Part shown: in pieces, positions 13,791 through 23,073 of the stretch | How positions within the stretch are numbered: position 1 is the first letter of the stretch | Layout of the letters: each line of letters starts with the position of its first letter | Assembly (NCBI GenBank): GCA_902797025.1 | Contig: CADBRN010000015.1 | Coordinates: 1 to 64,000, forward strand | Direction of reading: 5' to 3' | Origin: an uncultured Lachnospiraceae bacterium | GTDB taxonomy: Bacteria > Bacillota > Clostridia > Lachnospirales > Lachnospiraceae | DNA length: 64,000 nucleotides | The notes under the pieces: model-generated | What the model was told of the DNA's origin: nothing | What the model saw: the letters and a program-made list of their open reading frames with translations, nothing else | Database searches by the model: none | Made by a program: the position numbers and the translations under genes

Positions 13791-14675
13791 ATGGCTATTT
13801 TTAAAGGATCCGGGGTTGCGATCGTCACGCCGATGAATGCGGACGGATCGGTCAATCTTCCGAAGCTGGACGAGATTCTCGAGGAGCAGATCGCAAACGG
13901 CACCGATGCGGTCATCATCTGCGGCACGACCGGTGAGTCGGCTACGATGTCGGTGGAGGAGCATCTTTCCGTGATCCGTCACTGCATCGAGACTGTGAAT
14001 CACCGGATTCCGGTCATCGCGGGAACCGGATCGAATGACACGGCATGTGCGGTACAGATGTCGAAGGAAGCCGAGAAAGACGGCGCGGATGCACTCCTCG
14101 TCGTGACGCCGTATTATAACAAGGCGACGCAGCGCGGCCTGATTTCTCATTATACGACGATTGCAAAGGCCGTATCACTTCCGATCATCATGTACAATGT
14201 TCCGAGCAGAACCGGTGTAAATATCACCCCGGAGACGGCTGCATACCTCGGAAAGAACGTGAAGAATATCGTCGCGATCAAGGAGGCGAGCGGAAGCCTC
14301 TCCCAGATCGCGAAGACGAAATACCTTGCAGCGGATGCGCTCGATATTTATTCCGGCGACGACGATGAGACGGTTCCGATCCTCTCGGTCGGCGGACTCG
14401 GAGTGATCTCCGTGCTCGCAAATGTAGCGCCGAAGTATACGCACGATATGGTCATGAAATACCTCGACGGCGATGTCAAAGGAAGCGCGAAGATGCAGCT
14501 CGACGCGATTCCGCTGATCAACGCGCTGTTCTGTGAGGTCAATCCGATTCCGGTGAAAGAAGCGATGAATATGATGGGAAAGGAAGTCGGCCCGTACCGT
14601 CTGCCGCTCTGTGAGATGGCGCCGGAGAACAAGGAGCTTCTGAGAAACGAACTGAAAAATTTCGGACTTCTCTGA
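13791..14675 (+). CDS. dapA: 4-hydroxy-tetrahydrodipicolinate synthase
   Basis: DapA condenses pyruvate with aspartate semialdehyde, the first committed step of lysine and diaminopimelate synthesis. The 294 residues are the normal length. Family landmarks are CGTTGESATM (pyruvate-binding loop), PYYNKATQRGL, IMYNVPSRTGVNI (active-site Tyr) and VAIKEASGS, which carries the Schiff-base lysine. AAGGAGG stands six bases before the ATG. The gene is followed by a hairpin terminator and then dapB, the third enzyme of the branch (second after DapA), so diaminopimelate is supplied from this locus. Identification is secure. Confidence 0.98.
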   Translation: MAIFKGSGVAIVTPMNADGSVNLPKLDEILEEQIANGTDAVIICGTTGESATMSVEEHLSVIRHCIETVNHRIPVIAGTGSNDTACAVQMSKEAEKDGADALLVVTPYYNKATQRGLISHYTTIAKAVSLPIIMYNVPSRTGVNITPETAAYLGKNVKNIVAIKEASGSLSQIAKTKYLAADALDIYSGDDDETVPILSVGGLGVISVLANVAPKYTHDMVMKYLDGDVKGSAKMQLDAIPLINALFCEVNPIPVKEAMNMMGKEVGPYRLPLCEMAPENKELLRNELKNFGLL

Positions 14676-14688
14676 TTGATAAAGGAAC

Positions 14689-14732
14689 GGATCCGGTCTT
14701 CTTGAGAATTTCTTGAGCGGACCGGATCTTTT
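14689..14732 (+). terminator. Terminator between dapA and dapB
   Basis: GATCCGGTC (14690-14698) pairs with GACCGGATC (14720-14728), followed by TTTT. The right arm overlaps the spacer of the likely dapB promoter. Confidence 0.75.
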
Positions 14733-14742
14733 GCTGTATAAA
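14713..14742 (+). promoter_or_regulatory. Possible dapB promoter inside the dapA terminator
   Basis: TTGAGC (14713-14718), 18 bases, TATAAA (14737-14742). It would give dapB its own start 30 to 40 bases before its ATG. Confidence 0.5.
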
Positions 14743-14779
14743 CTTTTTTAAAATGCAAACAGGAAAGGAATGGGATCTT

Positions 14780-15535
14780 ATGACAAGGGTTATTTTAAAC
14801 GGATGCAGCGGCCATATGGGCGCCGTTCTGACGGAGATCATCGCGGCGGATCCGGAGATCGAGGCGGTCGCGGGAATCGATCTTGTGGATCATCATGACC
14901 GGCCGTATCCGGTATTCACGGATCCGGACCGGTGCGAGATCGCCGCGGACGCGATCATCGATTTTTCCAATTTCCGCGCGGTAGATGGAATTCTGGAGTT
15001 CGCGAAGTCAAGAAAGATTCCGCTCGTCCTCTGCACGACGGGACTTACGGATGAGCAGCTTGCAAAAGTGGAGGATTACAGCCGGGAAATCGCGATTCTC
15101 CGGTCCGCGAATATGTCCCTCGGCATCAATCTGCTTTTGAAACTTGTCGGGGATGCCGCAAAGGTTCTCGGCAGCGCAGGCTTTGATATCGAGATCGTCG
15201 AGCAGCATCACAACCGCAAGCTGGACGCGCCGAGCGGAACAGCGATCGCGCTCGCGGACAGCATCAATGAGGCGTCCGGCGGCAAATACCATTATACCTG
15301 TGACCGGAGTGAACGTCACGAGAGCCGTGATCCGAAGGAGATCGGGATCTCTTCGGTCCGCGGCGGCACGATCGTCGGTATCCATGACGTCATTTACGCC
15401 GGGACGGACGAGGTTGTCGAGATCAGACACACCGCGTATTCCCGCGCGATTTTTGCCAAGGGAGCCGTGGCAGCGGCGAAGTTTCTTGCGGGGAAACCTG
15501 CCGGAAGATATGACATGAGCGATGTGATCGGATAA
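14780..15535 (+). CDS. dapB: 4-hydroxy-tetrahydrodipicolinate reductase
   Basis: DapB reduces the DapA product with NAD(P)H to tetrahydrodipicolinate. The 251-residue protein begins with the dinucleotide-binding loop NGCSGHMG and carries the catalytic segment EIVEQHHNRKLDAPSGTA, where the second His and the Lys act in catalysis. It ends with FAKGAVAAAKFLAGKPAGRYDMSDVI, as in the family. The start chosen is ATG 14780, preceded by AGGAAAGGA; an in-frame ATG at 14753 has no ribosome site. It follows dapA across a terminator and ends at a strong terminator shared with the convergent prs operon. Confidence 0.97.
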   Translation: MTRVILNGCSGHMGAVLTEIIAADPEIEAVAGIDLVDHHDRPYPVFTDPDRCEIAADAIIDFSNFRAVDGILEFAKSRKIPLVLCTTGLTDEQLAKVEDYSREIAILRSANMSLGINLLLKLVGDAAKVLGSAGFDIEIVEQHHNRKLDAPSGTAIALADSINEASGGKYHYTCDRSERHESRDPKEIGISSVRGGTIVGIHDVIYAGTDEVVEIRHTAYSRAIFAKGAVAAAKFLAGKPAGRYDMSDVIG

Positions 15536-15559
15536 AAACAGGATCAATCATTCAGCATC

Positions 15560-15591
15560 AAAAAGGGCGGCCGTTGAGGCCGCCCTTTTTT
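15560..15591. terminator. Bidirectional terminator between dapB and prs
   Basis: AAAAAGGGCGGCC (15560-15572) pairs perfectly with GGCCGCCCTTTTT (15578-15590) around the loop GTTGA. The A-tract and T-tract make it a classic two-way terminator. Confidence 0.95.
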
Positions 15592-15618
15592 CTGGATGCG
15601 CCCGGCGGGCGCAGATGA

Positions 15619-16803
15619 TCAGATCTTTTCGTGGTTCGCGTATTTGCGCAGGATTTTCTGAATCCGTCCGGACGGCTCCAGAAGCGAACTGATGGAGGAG
15701 TCGTGGTTCAGCGTATCGATGATCAGCGCGATATATTTGGAAAGATCGCAGCTGTGATAATACGGTTTTGTCAGGAGCTCCGCAGGCTGGTAGATCAGGT
15801 TCGTTGTGAACAGACCCTTGAAATATCCTGCCTTGTATGCGTCGTCGAATTTCGAGAGGCCGTTTGTGAACATCCCGAATGTCGAGCACATGTAGACGTT
15901 GCGTGCGCCCATTTCTTTCAGAAGGCGCGCGACGTCGATGATCGTATCTCCGGAGGAGATCATGTCATCCGCGATGATGATGTCCTTCCCGGCAACGTCC
16001 GCGCCGAGAAATTCGTGTGCGACGATCGGGTTGCGGCCGTCGATGATGGTCGAGTAGTCGCGGCGTTTGTAGAGCATACCCATGTCGACGCCGAGGTTAT
16101 TTGCGATATAGATCGAGCGGGTCATACCGCCCTCGTCCGGGCTCACCACCATCAGGTGATCCGCGTCGATATGAATATCTTCGCCGTAGCGCAGAATGTT
16201 CTTGATGAACTGATATGCGCAGGTGACGGTTTCAAAGCCGTCGAGCGGAATCGCGTTCTGAACCCGCGGGTCGTGTGCGTCGAAGGTGATGATATTGTCG
16301 ACGCCCATATTGATCAGCTCCTGCAGGGCGATCGCGCAGTCGAGCGATTCCCGGCCGGAGCGCTTGTGCTGGCGGCTCTCATACAGGAACGGCATGATCA
16401 CGTTGATGCGGCGCGCCTTTCCGCCGATCGCCGCGATGATGCGCTTCAGATCCTGGTAATGGTCGTCCGGCGACATATGGTTGATCTGTCCGAAAAGCTT
16501 ATAGGTGAGCGAGTAGTTGCAGACATCGACCATGATGTAGATATCGTCGCCCCGGATCGAATCGCCGATCACGCCTTTCGCCTCGCCGGTGCCGAATCGC
16601 GGAACAGAAGAGGAAATAATGAAGCTGTCGCGGTCATAGCCGTCGAGGTACATATTCTGATGCTCCTCGTGCTCGCGGCTTTTGCGCCAGGAGACGAGGT
16701 AACGGTTCACCTTTTCCCCGAGCGTCGCGCAGCTCTGCAGCGGGATCAGGCCGAGACGGCCTACCGGAATCGAGTCGTAGTACATTGCGTTTTCTAATGA
16801 CAT
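15619..16803 (-). CDS. prs: Ribose-phosphate pyrophosphokinase (long, divergent form)
   Basis: PRPP synthetase makes phosphoribosyl pyrophosphate from ribose 5-phosphate and ATP for nucleotide, His and Trp synthesis. At 394 residues it is some 80 longer than the classic bacterial enzyme. The ATP/active-site region (MPFLYESRQHKRSGRES), FDAHDPRVQNAIP, VVSPDEGGMTR and the PRPP loop (DIIIADDMISSGDT) are all present. The extra length is mainly an N-terminal segment (residues 1-70) and insertions. Such long forms are known in Clostridia. GGAGGAGA lies before the ATG. It is the last gene of murC-dnaD-dnaC-prs, with a 3-base gap after dnaC. Confidence 0.9.
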   Translation of the reverse strand: MSLENAMYYDSIPVGRLGLIPLQSCATLGEKVNRYLVSWRKSREHEEHQNMYLDGYDRDSFIISSSVPRFGTGEAKGVIGDSIRGDDIYIMVDVCNYSLTYKLFGQINHMSPDDHYQDLKRIIAAIGGKARRINVIMPFLYESRQHKRSGRESLDCAIALQELINMGVDNIITFDAHDPRVQNAIPLDGFETVTCAYQFIKNILRYGEDIHIDADHLMVVSPDEGGMTRSIYIANNLGVDMGMLYKRRDYSTIIDGRNPIVAHEFLGADVAGKDIIIADDMISSGDTIIDVARLLKEMGARNVYMCSTFGMFTNGLSKFDDAYKAGYFKGLFTTNLIYQPAELLTKPYYHSCDLSKYIALIIDTLNHDSSISSLLEPSGRIQKILRKYANHEKI

Positions 16804-16806
16804 GGA

Positions 16807-17796
16807 TTAGTCTCCTCCTCGCATCTGCTTTTGAATCCGGATGTCACTGCCGGACAGCCGGATCAGCTTATAAGAACTGAAAATTCTTGACGAAATCCGT
16901 TCGGAGTAACGATTTTGAAATTCCGAAAGATTCAGATTCGTCGAGATGATGGTCGATTTTTTCTTGAGAATGCGTTCGTTCACGCACGCGAAGAGGCGTG
17001 ACGACACGAACGCGTTTGTGTATTCGGTTCCGAGATCGTCGATGATCAGAAGATCCGCAGAAAGAATCTGATCCGCGTGGCGGCCTTCCCCGTTCCGGTC
17101 CCGGCGGAACGCATCGTCGCCGAGAAGCGAGAAGAGATCACTCGCGGTCAGATAGAGCACGCTTTTTCCCTTCCCGATCAGCTCATGGGCGATGCAGTGG
17201 GAGAGAAAGCTCTTGCCCGTTCCGGTCGCGCCGTAGATCAGAAGGTTTTCAAAAGTGAGGTCGAAACCCCGCACGAAGTCGAGCGCGGCGTCTCTCGCGA
17301 TCACGGCATATTCCCGGGGCGAAGTTTTTTCGCCTTCTCTGCAGTCCTCCCGGTAATATCCGAGATTGAACCGGCTGAAATTTTCATCCTGAAGGATTTT
17401 GCTGTCGTTTGATCCCGTGTAAAGATAATTGATCTCTTCGCGCAGAAAACACTCGCATTTTCTGCCGCCGACAAATCCTGTGTCGTGGCAGATCGGACAG
17501 GCGTAGTGCATTTCCAGATAATCCGGAGCATACCCGCCGCGCTCGAGAAGAGCGGTGCGCTCCAGAGCGAGGGCGGAGAGTTCCGCATTGTAATCGAAGT
17601 CTTCCGCGCCATCCGCACCGAGAGCGGCTTTTGCCTTTTTGACCGAGAGTGAGGCAATCTCTTCCGCGATTTCACGGAGTCTGGGGAAACGGGCGTAGGC
17701 TTCTGCACGCCTCGCATCCAGACTGCGGCGGTTATTCAATTGGCGGTCGCTGTAGATGCGCATGATCGCATCAAAGTCCGTATTTGTAAGTGCCAT
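16807..17796 (-). CDS. DnaC/DnaI-type helicase loader ATPase
   Basis: An AAA+ ATPase that loads the replicative helicase onto DNA. The 329 residues start with a helical region, then a zinc-ribbon-like segment (CPICHDTGFVGGRKCEC) like that of DnaI. Next come Walker A (YGATGTGKSFLSHCIAHEL), Walker B (LLIIDDLGTEY), sensor 1 (IISTNLN) and the arginine-finger region (RYSERISSRIFS). It begins directly after the stop of the DnaD-domain gene, so the two are probably translationally coupled. DnaD acts in the same primosome pathway, which supports the loader role over an IstB-type transposition helper. No transposase is nearby. Confidence 0.93.
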   Translation of the reverse strand: MALTNTDFDAIMRIYSDRQLNNRRSLDARRAEAYARFPRLREIAEEIASLSVKKAKAALGADGAEDFDYNAELSALALERTALLERGGYAPDYLEMHYACPICHDTGFVGGRKCECFLREEINYLYTGSNDSKILQDENFSRFNLGYYREDCREGEKTSPREYAVIARDAALDFVRGFDLTFENLLIYGATGTGKSFLSHCIAHELIGKGKSVLYLTASDLFSLLGDDAFRRDRNGEGRHADQILSADLLIIDDLGTEYTNAFVSSRLFACVNERILKKKSTIISTNLNLSEFQNRYSERISSRIFSSYKLIRLSGSDIRIQKQMRGGD

Positions 17797-18933
17797 TTAC
17801 CCGGCCCCGTTATTCTTTGTATGTTCAAGAAGCTTCTGCTCGAGATCTTCAAAATCGTAGTCCCGCTGTTCGAAATCGTTGAATGCGTTCGGCTTTGCGG
17901 TTTTCCGCCTGGCGGCGGAAGAAGAGTCTCTTCCGTTTCCGGCTGTGTTTCCGCCCGACCCGGATGCGTTTCCGCCATTTCCGGCCGCGGCGCGCTGTCT
18001 TTCATGCGCGAGGTCTGCATCCCTCACCTGGCTGAGTGTCGTGATCCGTGCGTCGTACCACCGCGAAAGAATCCGGTCTGTGTAGGAAAACAGATTTCCC
18101 GGGGTCTGCCGGTCCGTGTTCCTCAGGGCGCGGGCGCATGCCTCTGCTACGAGCTCCTGCGAGAACCCCCAGGTGTCCAGCCATTTCTTCATTCTGGCGG
18201 TTTCGTTCGGAAGCGGATCTCTTCCGCTGATACCGAAATACCGGAGGATCCTGAAGAAGCGTCCGTCGACCGACGATGCCCTGGCTTTCGCTTCCGCTAC
18301 CGTTTTGATGCCGTCATTGTACCACCTGACCCCGACGGATTCAATATAACGGAAGCTCCGTTTGTTTTTTGAGACGCAGTATTCGATCAGGTAATCGATC
18401 AGGTCGACGGAGAGGTGAAGCTCGTCGTACAGGTAGAGAACGCGGTTCACGTCCGTTCTGCTGAGCGGCCGGCCTGTGTAGCGCTCGGCGATCGTGATCA
18501 GGACGTCGACATTCTCGTCGTTTCCGTTGATCAGGGTGCGGCTCCGGTCATTTGAAACCGTTCCATCCGGCTGCGGCCATACCGGCCGGGGCATGGATGA
18601 TTCCCCGCCGTCTTTCTGAAATTCCGGGGATTCATCGGGGATTTCCGGGAGCCGCACGGAGACGATTTCCCCGCCTTCTCTTGTCAAAATCAGAAGCCCT
18701 TCGGATTCCCAGAAGTTCAGCGCCTTTGTCACGTCCTCCTCACTGCAGTTAAACGCTCCGGCCATGGACTGAATCGAAAAGGAGGCGGCGTTTTTCTGAA
18801 TCGCCTTCAGCAGATAAATATATACTTTTACATATTCCCCGTTCGCGTGCGGCATATACCGGTCAACGAACAGGTCGGAGAGCAGCGTGTAGGAGACGGT
18901 GCTTCCGCGCGTCAATGCTATGGATTTCATCAT
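17797..18933 (-). CDS. DnaD-domain replication initiation protein
   Basis: A primosomal protein of the DnaD/DnaB family that remodels origin DNA and helps helicase loading. The 378 residues contain an N-terminal winged-helix part (about 1-95; FNCSEEDVTKALNFWESEGLL). A linker and two DnaD-type helical domains follow (about 120-215 and 225-300; YTGRPLSRTDVNRVLYLYDELHLSVDLI is split across the first; the second holds WLDTWGFSQELVAEACARAL). A Gly/Asn/Ser-rich linker precedes the basic/acidic end. The start is ATG 18933 or the adjacent 18930. It lies three bases after murC and abuts the loader gene, an operon of cell wall and replication functions. Confidence 0.9.
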   Translation of the reverse strand: MMKSIALTRGSTVSYTLLSDLFVDRYMPHANGEYVKVYIYLLKAIQKNAASFSIQSMAGAFNCSEEDVTKALNFWESEGLLILTREGGEIVSVRLPEIPDESPEFQKDGGESSMPRPVWPQPDGTVSNDRSRTLINGNDENVDVLITIAERYTGRPLSRTDVNRVLYLYDELHLSVDLIDYLIEYCVSKNKRSFRYIESVGVRWYNDGIKTVAEAKARASSVDGRFFRILRYFGISGRDPLPNETARMKKWLDTWGFSQELVAEACARALRNTDRQTPGNLFSYTDRILSRWYDARITTLSQVRDADLAHERQRAAAGNGGNASGSGGNTAGNGRDSSSAARRKTAKPNAFNDFEQRDYDFEDLEQKLLEHTKNNGAG

Positions 18934-18936
18934 TCG

Positions 18937-20319
18937 TCAATTTTTCGCGGTCAGGGCGTCGCCGACTTTTACGATATCGCCGGCGCCGACGGTCAGGACA
19001 AGATCTCCCTCCCGGACATTCGCCCTGAGAAAGTCCTCGATTTCACCGAAGGAGGGGAAGTAGTCACACGCCGTTCCGCGTTCCTGAATTTCTTTCTGAA
19101 GCGTCCGGGATGAGATGCCGAGCGTATCCGTCTCGCGGGCCGCGTAGATGTCGGCGAGGATGACGTGATCCGCCATGGAAAGGGCGTCCGCAAATTCCGG
19201 GAGAAGCGCCTTCGTCCTCGTGTATGTATGAGGCTGAAAGACGCACCAGAGCGTCTTGTGCGGGTAATTTTCCGCCGTCGCGAGCGTCGCGCGGATCTCG
19301 GTCGGATGGTGCGCGTAGTCGTCGATGACATCCGCTCCGTTCAGACTGCCCTTCAGCTGGAAACGGCGGTTTGTCCCGTGGAAGGACTCAAAACCGCGGG
19401 CAACTGTCGCTGCATCGATGCCGACACAGTCCGCCGCCGCGACAGCCGCAAGGGCGTTCGCCACGTTGTGTGCGCCCGGAACTTCAAGGGTGAACCCGGA
19501 AGATTTCCCATCCGGCTGATGGCAGATAAATGATGCGCAGCCTCTATTATTATAGGAAATATCGGATGCCGTATAATCGGCGCCGCCATTTACAGAGAAT
19601 GTCACAACCCTGCAGGAGATGCCGTCCGTGATCTCATGAAGATCCGGGATATCGCCGTTGATGATCAGCACACCGTCCGCGTGGATCTGCGCGGCAAATC
19701 GGTGGAAGGAGTGGCGGATATCATCCAGATCCTTGAAAAAGTCAAGATGGTCCGCGTCGATGTTCAGGATGATGCCGATCTTCGGGCGAAGCGAGAGAAA
19801 ACTGTTTGTATACTCGCAGGCTTCGGTCAGAAACATTGATTTGGCGCCGACGCGGATGTTTCCGTCGATCAGCGGGAGTATGCCGCCGACGGAGATCGTC
19901 GGATCGGTTTTTGCTTCCATTAAAATATGGGAGAGCATCGATGTCGTCGTTGTTTTTCCGTGGGTTCCGGCGACGGCGATCGATGTGTCGTAATGATCCA
20001 TGATCTGACCGAGCACTTCCGCCCGGCGCAGCATCGGGATGCCGGATGCCGCAGCGGCGGCGTATTCCGGATTGTCCGGATGGATCGCCGCCGAGTAGAC
20101 GACGGCGCTGATATCATCTGTAATATTATCCGCACTCTGCGGACAGGAAATCTGTGCACCGTGCGCGGTCAGGCGGTCGGTCAGCGCCGATTCATGCGCG
20201 TCTGAGCCGGAAACGGTAAATCCTTCCTCGAGAAGAACCTCCGCGAGTCCGCTCATGCTGATACCGCCGATTCCGATAAAATGAATATGAGAAGGCTTTG
20301 AAAAATCGATCTGATACAT
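18937..20319 (-). CDS. murC: UDP-N-acetylmuramate--L-alanine ligase
   Basis: MurC adds L-alanine to UDP-MurNAc in the cytoplasmic stage of peptidoglycan synthesis. The 460-residue protein has the N-terminal UDP-binding fold (HFIGIGGISMSGLAEVL), the ATP loop AGTHGKTTTTSM, the central ligase motif region (EACEYTNSFLSLRPKIGIILNIDADH) and the C-terminal domain (DDYAHHPTEI, FQPHTYTR). It has full family length. Its promoter is at 20394-20422 on the minus strand, and it leads the murC-dnaD-dnaC-prs operon. Confidence 0.98.
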   Translation of the reverse strand: MYQIDFSKPSHIHFIGIGGISMSGLAEVLLEEGFTVSGSDAHESALTDRLTAHGAQISCPQSADNITDDISAVVYSAAIHPDNPEYAAAAASGIPMLRRAEVLGQIMDHYDTSIAVAGTHGKTTTTSMLSHILMEAKTDPTISVGGILPLIDGNIRVGAKSMFLTEACEYTNSFLSLRPKIGIILNIDADHLDFFKDLDDIRHSFHRFAAQIHADGVLIINGDIPDLHEITDGISCRVVTFSVNGGADYTASDISYNNRGCASFICHQPDGKSSGFTLEVPGAHNVANALAAVAAADCVGIDAATVARGFESFHGTNRRFQLKGSLNGADVIDDYAHHPTEIRATLATAENYPHKTLWCVFQPHTYTRTKALLPEFADALSMADHVILADIYAARETDTLGISSRTLQKEIQERGTACDYFPSFGEIEDFLRANVREGDLVLTVGAGDIVKVGDALTAKN

Positions 20320-20393
20320 GGGAACCCTCCTGCCGGGTGATTTTTGTCCCGGATAATGTACGATTCTGCGGGCAGTTTACTGTGCAAGACAGT

Positions 20394-20422
20394 ATTATAA
20401 ACAATGCCGGAAGAATTGTCTA
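20394..20422 (-). promoter_or_regulatory. murC operon promoter
   Basis: On the minus strand TAGACA (complement of 20417-20422), 17 bases, TATAAT (complement of 20394-20399). The 323-base gap between murC and glgC holds this promoter and the glgC promoter; about 160 bases between them (20423-20581) show nothing I recognise. Confidence 0.7.
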
Positions 20423-20581
20423 ATGGCAAAATGACGATGCCGTTCTCCGGCCCCGGGGAACGACGCAGTCAGGAAAAGCCGCTAATTTGATCGGAATTGT
20501 GCAAAATTCATCACAAACGAATCAAATTTAGTTATTTCATATAAAAAAACATCGGTAAGTATTTATTTGTTGTAAATATTG

Positions 20582-20610
20582 TTCACACGAAATAGGAACT
20601 ATGCTATAAT
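20582..20610 (+). promoter_or_regulatory. glgC promoter
   Basis: TTCACA (20582-20587), 17 bases, TATAAT (20605-20610) with an extended -10 TGC immediately before it. Confidence 0.8.
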
Positions 20611-20622
20611 CAGTATAGCATA
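20600..20622. promoter_or_regulatory. Inverted repeat over the glgC -10 and start site
   Basis: TATGCTATA (20600-20608) and TATAGCATA (20614-20622) are perfect inverted repeats with spacer ATCAG. They cover the -10 box and the predicted start point, the right place for a repressor operator. It could instead be a 5' hairpin if transcription starts upstream. Confidence 0.55.
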
Positions 20623-20642
20623 AATAACAAGAGGTGATTGAA

Positions 20643-21920
20643 ATGATTAAGAAAGAGATGATTGCGATGCTCCTTGCCGGCGGACAGGGCAGCAGGCTGG
20701 GCGTGCTGACTGACAAGGTCGCAAAGCCTGCGGTTGAGTTCGGCGGAAAGTACCGTATTATCGACTTCCCGTTAAGCAACTGTATCAATTCAGGAATTGA
20801 TACGGTCGGCGTTCTCACCCAGTATCAGCCCCTGCGCCTGAACGCGCATATCGGCATCGGTATTCCGTGGGATCTTGACCGGAACGTCGGTGGTGTCTCC
20901 ATTCTTCCGCCGTATGAGAAAATGAACTCAAGTGAGTGGTATTCCGGTACGGCGAACGCGATCTTCCAGAACCTCGCTTATATGGAGTCCTACAATCCGG
21001 ATTATGTGCTGATTCTCTCAGGCGACCACATCTACAAGATGGATTATGAGGTCATGCTTGATTATCACAAGGCAAATAAAGCGGATGTGACGATCGCCTG
21101 CATGCCGGTTCCGCTTGAAGAAGCGAACCGTTTCGGCATCATGGTCACGGATGATACGGGCTGCATCACTGAATTTGAAGAGAAGCCGGAGCACCCGAAG
21201 AGTAATCTCGCTTCGATGGGCATCTATATTTTCAGCTGGAAGGCGCTGAAGGAATCGCTGACCGCGCTGAAGGATCAGCCCGGGCTCGACTTCGGAAAGC
21301 ATATTCTGCCCTGGTGCCGTGACAATGGCAGAAAACTGTATGCCTATGAGTTCAACGGATACTGGAGAGATGTCGGAACGCTTACCTCTTACTGGCAGGC
21401 AAATATGGAACTGATCGACATCATCCCTGAATTCAATCTGTATGAAGAATTCTGGAAGATCTACACGAAGGCGGACATAATCCGTCCGGAATATATTTCC
21501 GCGGACGCCGTCGTCGACCGCTGCTGCATCGCGGAGGGATGCGAGATCTTCGGTGAAGTTTATAATTCGGTGATCGGTCCGGATGTGACGATACAGAAAG
21601 GCGCGGTGGTGCGCGATTCCATCGTGATGCGTCACAGTGTGATCGGTGAGGGAGCGAAACTGGAGAAGACGATCGTCGCGGAGAGCGCGAGGATCGGAAG
21701 AAATGTGGAGACGGGACTCTGGGATGAGGAGCCGAATGTCTACAATGAGAAGATCTACCGGGACGGACTCGTCACGATCGGTGAATATACCGAGATTCCT
21801 GACGGTGTCCAGATCGGTAAGAACACAGTGATCTCCGGCAGAACGAAACTGGAAGATTACCGCGACGGAAAACTTCCGAGCGGAAGCGCTCTGCTGGGAA
21901 AAGGCGGTGATCTGTTATGA
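20643..21920 (+). CDS. glgC: Glucose-1-phosphate adenylyltransferase, catalytic subunit
   Basis: GlgC makes ADP-glucose, the glycogen precursor, from glucose-1-phosphate and ATP. The 425-residue protein has the nucleotide motif [11 protein letters not shown], the Lys-containing substrate segment ([15 protein letters not shown]), the site [20 protein letters not shown] and the C-terminal left-handed beta-helix ([13 protein letters not shown]). The start is ATG 20643 after AGAGGTG; an upstream in-frame GTG overlaps the ribosome site. It overlaps glgD by four bases. In Firmicutes GlgC is stimulated by GlgD in a mixed complex. Confidence 0.97.
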   Translation: MIKKEMIAMLLAGGQGSRLGVLTDKVAKPAVEFGGKYRIIDFPLSNCINSGIDTVGVLTQYQPLRLNAHIGIGIPWDLDRNVGGVSILPPYEKMNSSEWYSGTANAIFQNLAYMESYNPDYVLILSGDHIYKMDYEVMLDYHKANKADVTIACMPVPLEEANRFGIMVTDDTGCITEFEEKPEHPKSNLASMGIYIFSWKALKESLTALKDQPGLDFGKHILPWCRDNGRKLYAYEFNGYWRDVGTLTSYWQANMELIDIIPEFNLYEEFWKIYTKADIIRPEYISADAVVDRCCIAEGCEIFGEVYNSVIGPDVTIQKGAVVRDSIVMRHSVIGEGAKLEKTIVAESARIGRNVETGLWDEEPNVYNEKIYRDGLVTIGEYTEIPDGVQIGKNTVISGRTKLEDYRDGKLPSGSALLGKGGDLL

Positions 21921-23032
21921 GAGCGTTGGGAATCATTCTTGCCGGAGGCACGAGCACGAAGATGCGTGAGCTCGCGGATAAGCGGGCGATCGCCGCGATG
22001 CCTGTGGCAGGAAGTTACAGAAGTATCGATTTTTCGCTCAGTAATATGAGCAATTCGCATGTCCAGAAGGTCGCGGTGCTGACTCAGTACAACGCGAGAT
22101 CTCTGAATGAACATCTGATGTCGTCGAAGTGGTGGGATTTCGGAAGAAAGCAGGGAGGCCTGTACGTCTTCACCCCGATGGTGACTGCGAATAACAGCTG
22201 GTGGTACCGCGGAACGGCGGATGCCATCTACCAGAACATCAACTGGCTGAAGGAGAGCCACGAGCCGTACGTCATCGTCGCCTCAGGTGACGGCGTCTAT
22301 AAGCTTGATTATAATGATGTTCTCCAGTATCATATAGCAAAGCGGTCCGATATCACAGTCGTCTGCACGGAGTGCCGGCACGACGATCCGAGCCGCTTCG
22401 GCGTCCTGAAGATGAACGAGGACTACCGGATCGAGGAATTCGAGGAGAAACCGATGGTTTCAACGTCGAATCTGATTTCCACGGGCATCTATGTGATGCG
22501 CCGCCGTCTGCTCATCGAGCTGCTGGAAAAATGTGTGCACGAGGACCGCTACGATCTTGTGAAGGATATTTTTATCCGTTACAAGAATCTGAAATGTATC
22601 TACGGGTATAAGATTGACACTTATTGGAGCAACATTGCGACCGTCGACTCATATTATCGGACGAACATGGATTTTCTGAAGCCGGAGGTGAGAGATTACT
22701 TTTTTAATCAGTATCCGGGAATCTACTCGAAGAGTTATGATCTTCCGCCCGCGAAGTACAATCCGGGCAACCATGTGCGGAACAGTCTGATTTCCAGCGG
22801 GTGTATCGTGAACGGCACCGTCGAGAATTCAGTCCTGTTTCACGACGTATACGTTGGAAACAACTGCGTGATTAAAAATTCGATTATATTGAACAATGTT
22901 TATCTTGGGGACAATACCCACATTGAGAATTGTATCGTGGAGAGCCGCGATACGATTCGGGCTAATTCGTATTACTGCGGTGAGGATGAAGTCAAGATAG
23001 TGGTGGAAAACAACGAAAGGTACGCAATCTAA
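21917..23032 (+). CDS. glgD: Glucose-1-phosphate adenylyltransferase regulatory subunit
   Basis: GlgD is the non-catalytic partner that activates GlgC. The 371 residues align with GlgC but the active site is degraded. The nucleotide loop reads [12 protein letters not shown], lacking the Gly-Arg of GlgC, and the following Lys-Pro motif reads [25 protein letters not shown] and [10 protein letters not shown] are kept in modified form. A beta-helix C terminus ([15 protein letters not shown]) ends the protein. The ATG overlaps the glgC stop (ATGA), implying coupled translation and fixed stoichiometry. No glycogen synthase or branching enzyme is in the window. Confidence 0.95.
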   Translation: MRALGIILAGGTSTKMRELADKRAIAAMPVAGSYRSIDFSLSNMSNSHVQKVAVLTQYNARSLNEHLMSSKWWDFGRKQGGLYVFTPMVTANNSWWYRGTADAIYQNINWLKESHEPYVIVASGDGVYKLDYNDVLQYHIAKRSDITVVCTECRHDDPSRFGVLKMNEDYRIEEFEEKPMVSTSNLISTGIYVMRRRLLIELLEKCVHEDRYDLVKDIFIRYKNLKCIYGYKIDTYWSNIATVDSYYRTNMDFLKPEVRDYFFNQYPGIYSKSYDLPPAKYNPGNHVRNSLISSGCIVNGTVENSVLFHDVYVGNNCVIKNSIILNNVYLGDNTHIENCIVESRDTIRANSYYCGEDEVKIVVENNERYAI

Positions 23033-23073
23033 GCCGCAGAGGAGCAGTCCTCTGTAGAAGAGGAGGAATTGGT

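Noticed and set aside
16807..17796. IstB-type insertion-sequence ATPase
   Set aside because: No transposase or terminal repeats are near, and the DnaI-like zinc segment and DnaD neighbour favour a replication loader.
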